A stretch of 64,000 nucleotides of DNA from Branchipolynoe longqiensis (taxonomy: Eukaryota; Annelida; Polychaeta; Phyllodocida; Polynoidae), in NCBI GenBank assembly GCA_030323885.1, contig CM059198.1:10578462-10642461 (forward strand), written 5' to 3'. The notes beneath the pieces were generated by a model that did no database searches, was not told the origin of the DNA, and saw only the letters and a list, made by a program, of their open reading frames with translations. Made by a program: the position numbers and the translations under genes. Of the stretch, positions 62,417-64,000 are shown piece by piece (the first letter of the stretch is position 1; every line of letters starts with the position of its first letter).

Positions 62417-63066
62417 GTGCCCAATGCGTTTATCGGCAACGACAAAGCGCGCAACACGAGCGCACCCTTTGCCTGAAGCAGAACAGCCAGCGGGGCAAGT
62501 ACACAAAATGACTACTGAAATTAAAAGCGAGGTGCGTGGTGCGACTGGAGGGGCTTTGGAAGACAGCTTGTCAGCAGAGGAGGCGCCGTTGAAAACTGAA
62601 GTAGACGCGTTGGAGCGAAAGCGTCAGGTGGCCGAGTTGAAAAAGCAGCGGAAACTCATAGAGGAGGAACTGCGCACGTTAGATGTGTCTGAAGATAGGG
62701 GACAAAGCAAGTCCGGTCATGCACGCCGGTGTCACCGTCGTCAGAGGTCGTCTTCGTCGAGTTCTGGGAGTCGGACACACAGTACGGATAGAAGACGACA
62801 GCGTAAGTGGTCATTGAAGCACCACACGGTCGAAAGAAAGCAGGTGAAAAAGTTAAACGCATATGAGCTAATTGAAGCAACTTGTTCTTGGTTCCAAGAC
62901 AGTAGTGCGTATGAAGACATTGGTGCATGCCATGCTATGTCTAACCATATAAGTTATTTAAGTGCCAAGGCTAAATATAATAACTTTAATAACAGTGCGC
63001 ATCTGGCATATGACACAGGCATTCGCAAATTAGCACAAAGGCAAGGGTTTGAAGCATTATTTCTTC

Positions 63067-63239
63067 TTTTTTTTTTTTGGTAAATATGTTTATTCTGCTG
63101 AATAAGTCTTTTGTCAGTGCCGAAGCACTGGTCTTCCAGCCCTTTTTCAATTCAGGATTATTTACACAAAAGGTATATAGAATAAGGTGTACAATACCTG
63201 TTGAATAGACAATTTGCACCATGTAACACAATGAAATTC
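63067..63239 (-). mobile_element. poly(A)-ended retrocopy (3' end only)
   Basis: On the minus strand AATAAA (63094-63089) is followed 10 bp later by a 12-A tract (63078-63067) that adjoins the gag-like gene. This is the hallmark of an mRNA-derived or LINE-mobilised insertion. The body runs into the gap, and its source is not recognisable. Confidence 0.6.
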
Positions 63240-63739
63240 NNNNNNNNNNNNNNNNNNNNNNNNNNNNNNNNNNNNNNNNNNNNNNNNNNNNNNNNNNNNN
63301 NNNNNNNNNNNNNNNNNNNNNNNNNNNNNNNNNNNNNNNNNNNNNNNNNNNNNNNNNNNNNNNNNNNNNNNNNNNNNNNNNNNNNNNNNNNNNNNNNNNN
63401 NNNNNNNNNNNNNNNNNNNNNNNNNNNNNNNNNNNNNNNNNNNNNNNNNNNNNNNNNNNNNNNNNNNNNNNNNNNNNNNNNNNNNNNNNNNNNNNNNNNN
63501 NNNNNNNNNNNNNNNNNNNNNNNNNNNNNNNNNNNNNNNNNNNNNNNNNNNNNNNNNNNNNNNNNNNNNNNNNNNNNNNNNNNNNNNNNNNNNNNNNNNN
63601 NNNNNNNNNNNNNNNNNNNNNNNNNNNNNNNNNNNNNNNNNNNNNNNNNNNNNNNNNNNNNNNNNNNNNNNNNNNNNNNNNNNNNNNNNNNNNNNNNNNN
63701 NNNNNNNNNNNNNNNNNNNNNNNNNNNNNNNNNNNNNNN
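63240..63739. other. assembly gap, 500 N
   Basis: A run of exactly 500 N, a conventional placeholder; true length unknown. Confidence 0.99.
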
Positions 63740-64000
63740 TCACAATTTTGACATTCAACAAATTTCAACAAATGACCTTACATTCACAAAATGTCTTAGT
63801 CCTAGTCTTGTGTCCATGTTCACTAGGGTCCTGTGGATGTATGTGTGGCTTTAAAAGTCTCTGCACTGACATGGCGATAACAAGTGTAGATATAGTAAAC
63901 AATCTTGGTTATACAACTTAACGCTAACAGAGTATCTTCATTACAGTAGATCTTATCAGATTTATAGGGCAGCCTGTCAGCTGGCCTAATCATATGACCT
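63740..64000. other. unassigned sequence after the gap
   Basis: AT-rich with no reading frame of note. It could be the continuing body of the retrocopy. Confidence 0.35.

Larger units (their letters stand above)
57472..63066 (+). pseudogene. gag-like gene of a further retrotransposon, split by Gypsy 3
   Basis: The first part (57472-57541) reads MQHMSDYCGPCGQKHALPVN, with two CxxC-like cysteine pairs. After the Gypsy 3 insertion and its target copy the same frame continues from 62422: MRLSATTKRATRAHPLPEAE, a lysine/glutamate coiled coil (VDALERKRQVAELKKQRKLI), an S/R-rich segment and SWFQDSSAYEDIGACHAMSN, ISYLSAKAKYNNFNNSAHLA, YDTGIRKLAQRQGFEA. The last part resembles the folded region of gag-like proteins in DIRS/Ngaro elements. 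It is cut at about 63066 by a poly(A)-ended insertion. The frame would be open without the two insertions. Confidence 0.65.

Overview
The window looks like a piece of an invertebrate animal genome, heavily loaded with nested transposons. The evidence is eukaryotic: GT-AG introns, poly(A)-ended insertions, Ty3/Gypsy elements with leucine-tRNA-like primer sites, DIRS and other tyrosine-recombinase retrotransposons, several LINE fragments, and a duplicated SWIM/YqaJ/PHD gene type found in marine invertebrates. The species cannot be named from sequence alone. No rRNA, convincing tRNA, CRISPR or bacterial operon structure was seen.

Layout. 1-8.7 kb: a small inverted-repeat transposon, a detached 5' exon and two degenerate copies of a SWIM zinc finger / YqaJ nuclease / PHD finger gene; the second copy is split by a 1.39-kb element with a 7-bp target duplication. 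8.7-10.65 kb: truncated relatives of that element. 10.7-22.2 kb: two DIRS retrotransposons on the minus strand lying almost end to end, each with gag, RT-RNase H and tyrosine recombinase, each broken by further insertions. 22.2-24.3 kb: a second full copy of the 7-bp-duplication family inside a small palindromic repeat. 24.3-30.4 kb: one LINE (plus) split by a small transposon, palindromes in poly-C, and a LINE 3' end (minus) split by a GC-rich array element. 30.5-31.4 kb: a related GC-rich array and a possible MADF-like exon.

31.4-43.2 kb: two Gypsy elements head to head about a perfect 35-bp inverted LTR end. The left one (minus) contains an insert with an unrecognised spliced coiled-coil gene, whose right border resembles the end of the 7-bp-duplication family. 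The right one (plus) has lost its integrase. 43.3-48.4 kb: perfect inverted repeats, then two LINE fragments with 5' ends facing each other. 48.4-51.1 kb: non-coding, with tandem and inverted repeats. 51.1-57.2 kb: a Ngaro-like tyrosine-recombinase retrotransposon (minus), its RT split by a 935-bp insert. 57.4-63.1 kb: another gag-like reading frame, split by a third Gypsy element that keeps both LTRs and its 5-bp target duplication. After that come a poly(A)-ended retrocopy, a 500-N gap and unassigned sequence.

Most reading frames are damaged. In several cases an insertion can be dated relative to its host, because taking out the insert plus one target copy leaves the host reading frame continuous. 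The most novel material is the TAGGTA...TACCTA family with 7-bp target duplications and the unclassified spliced gene at 33.4-35.9 kb.
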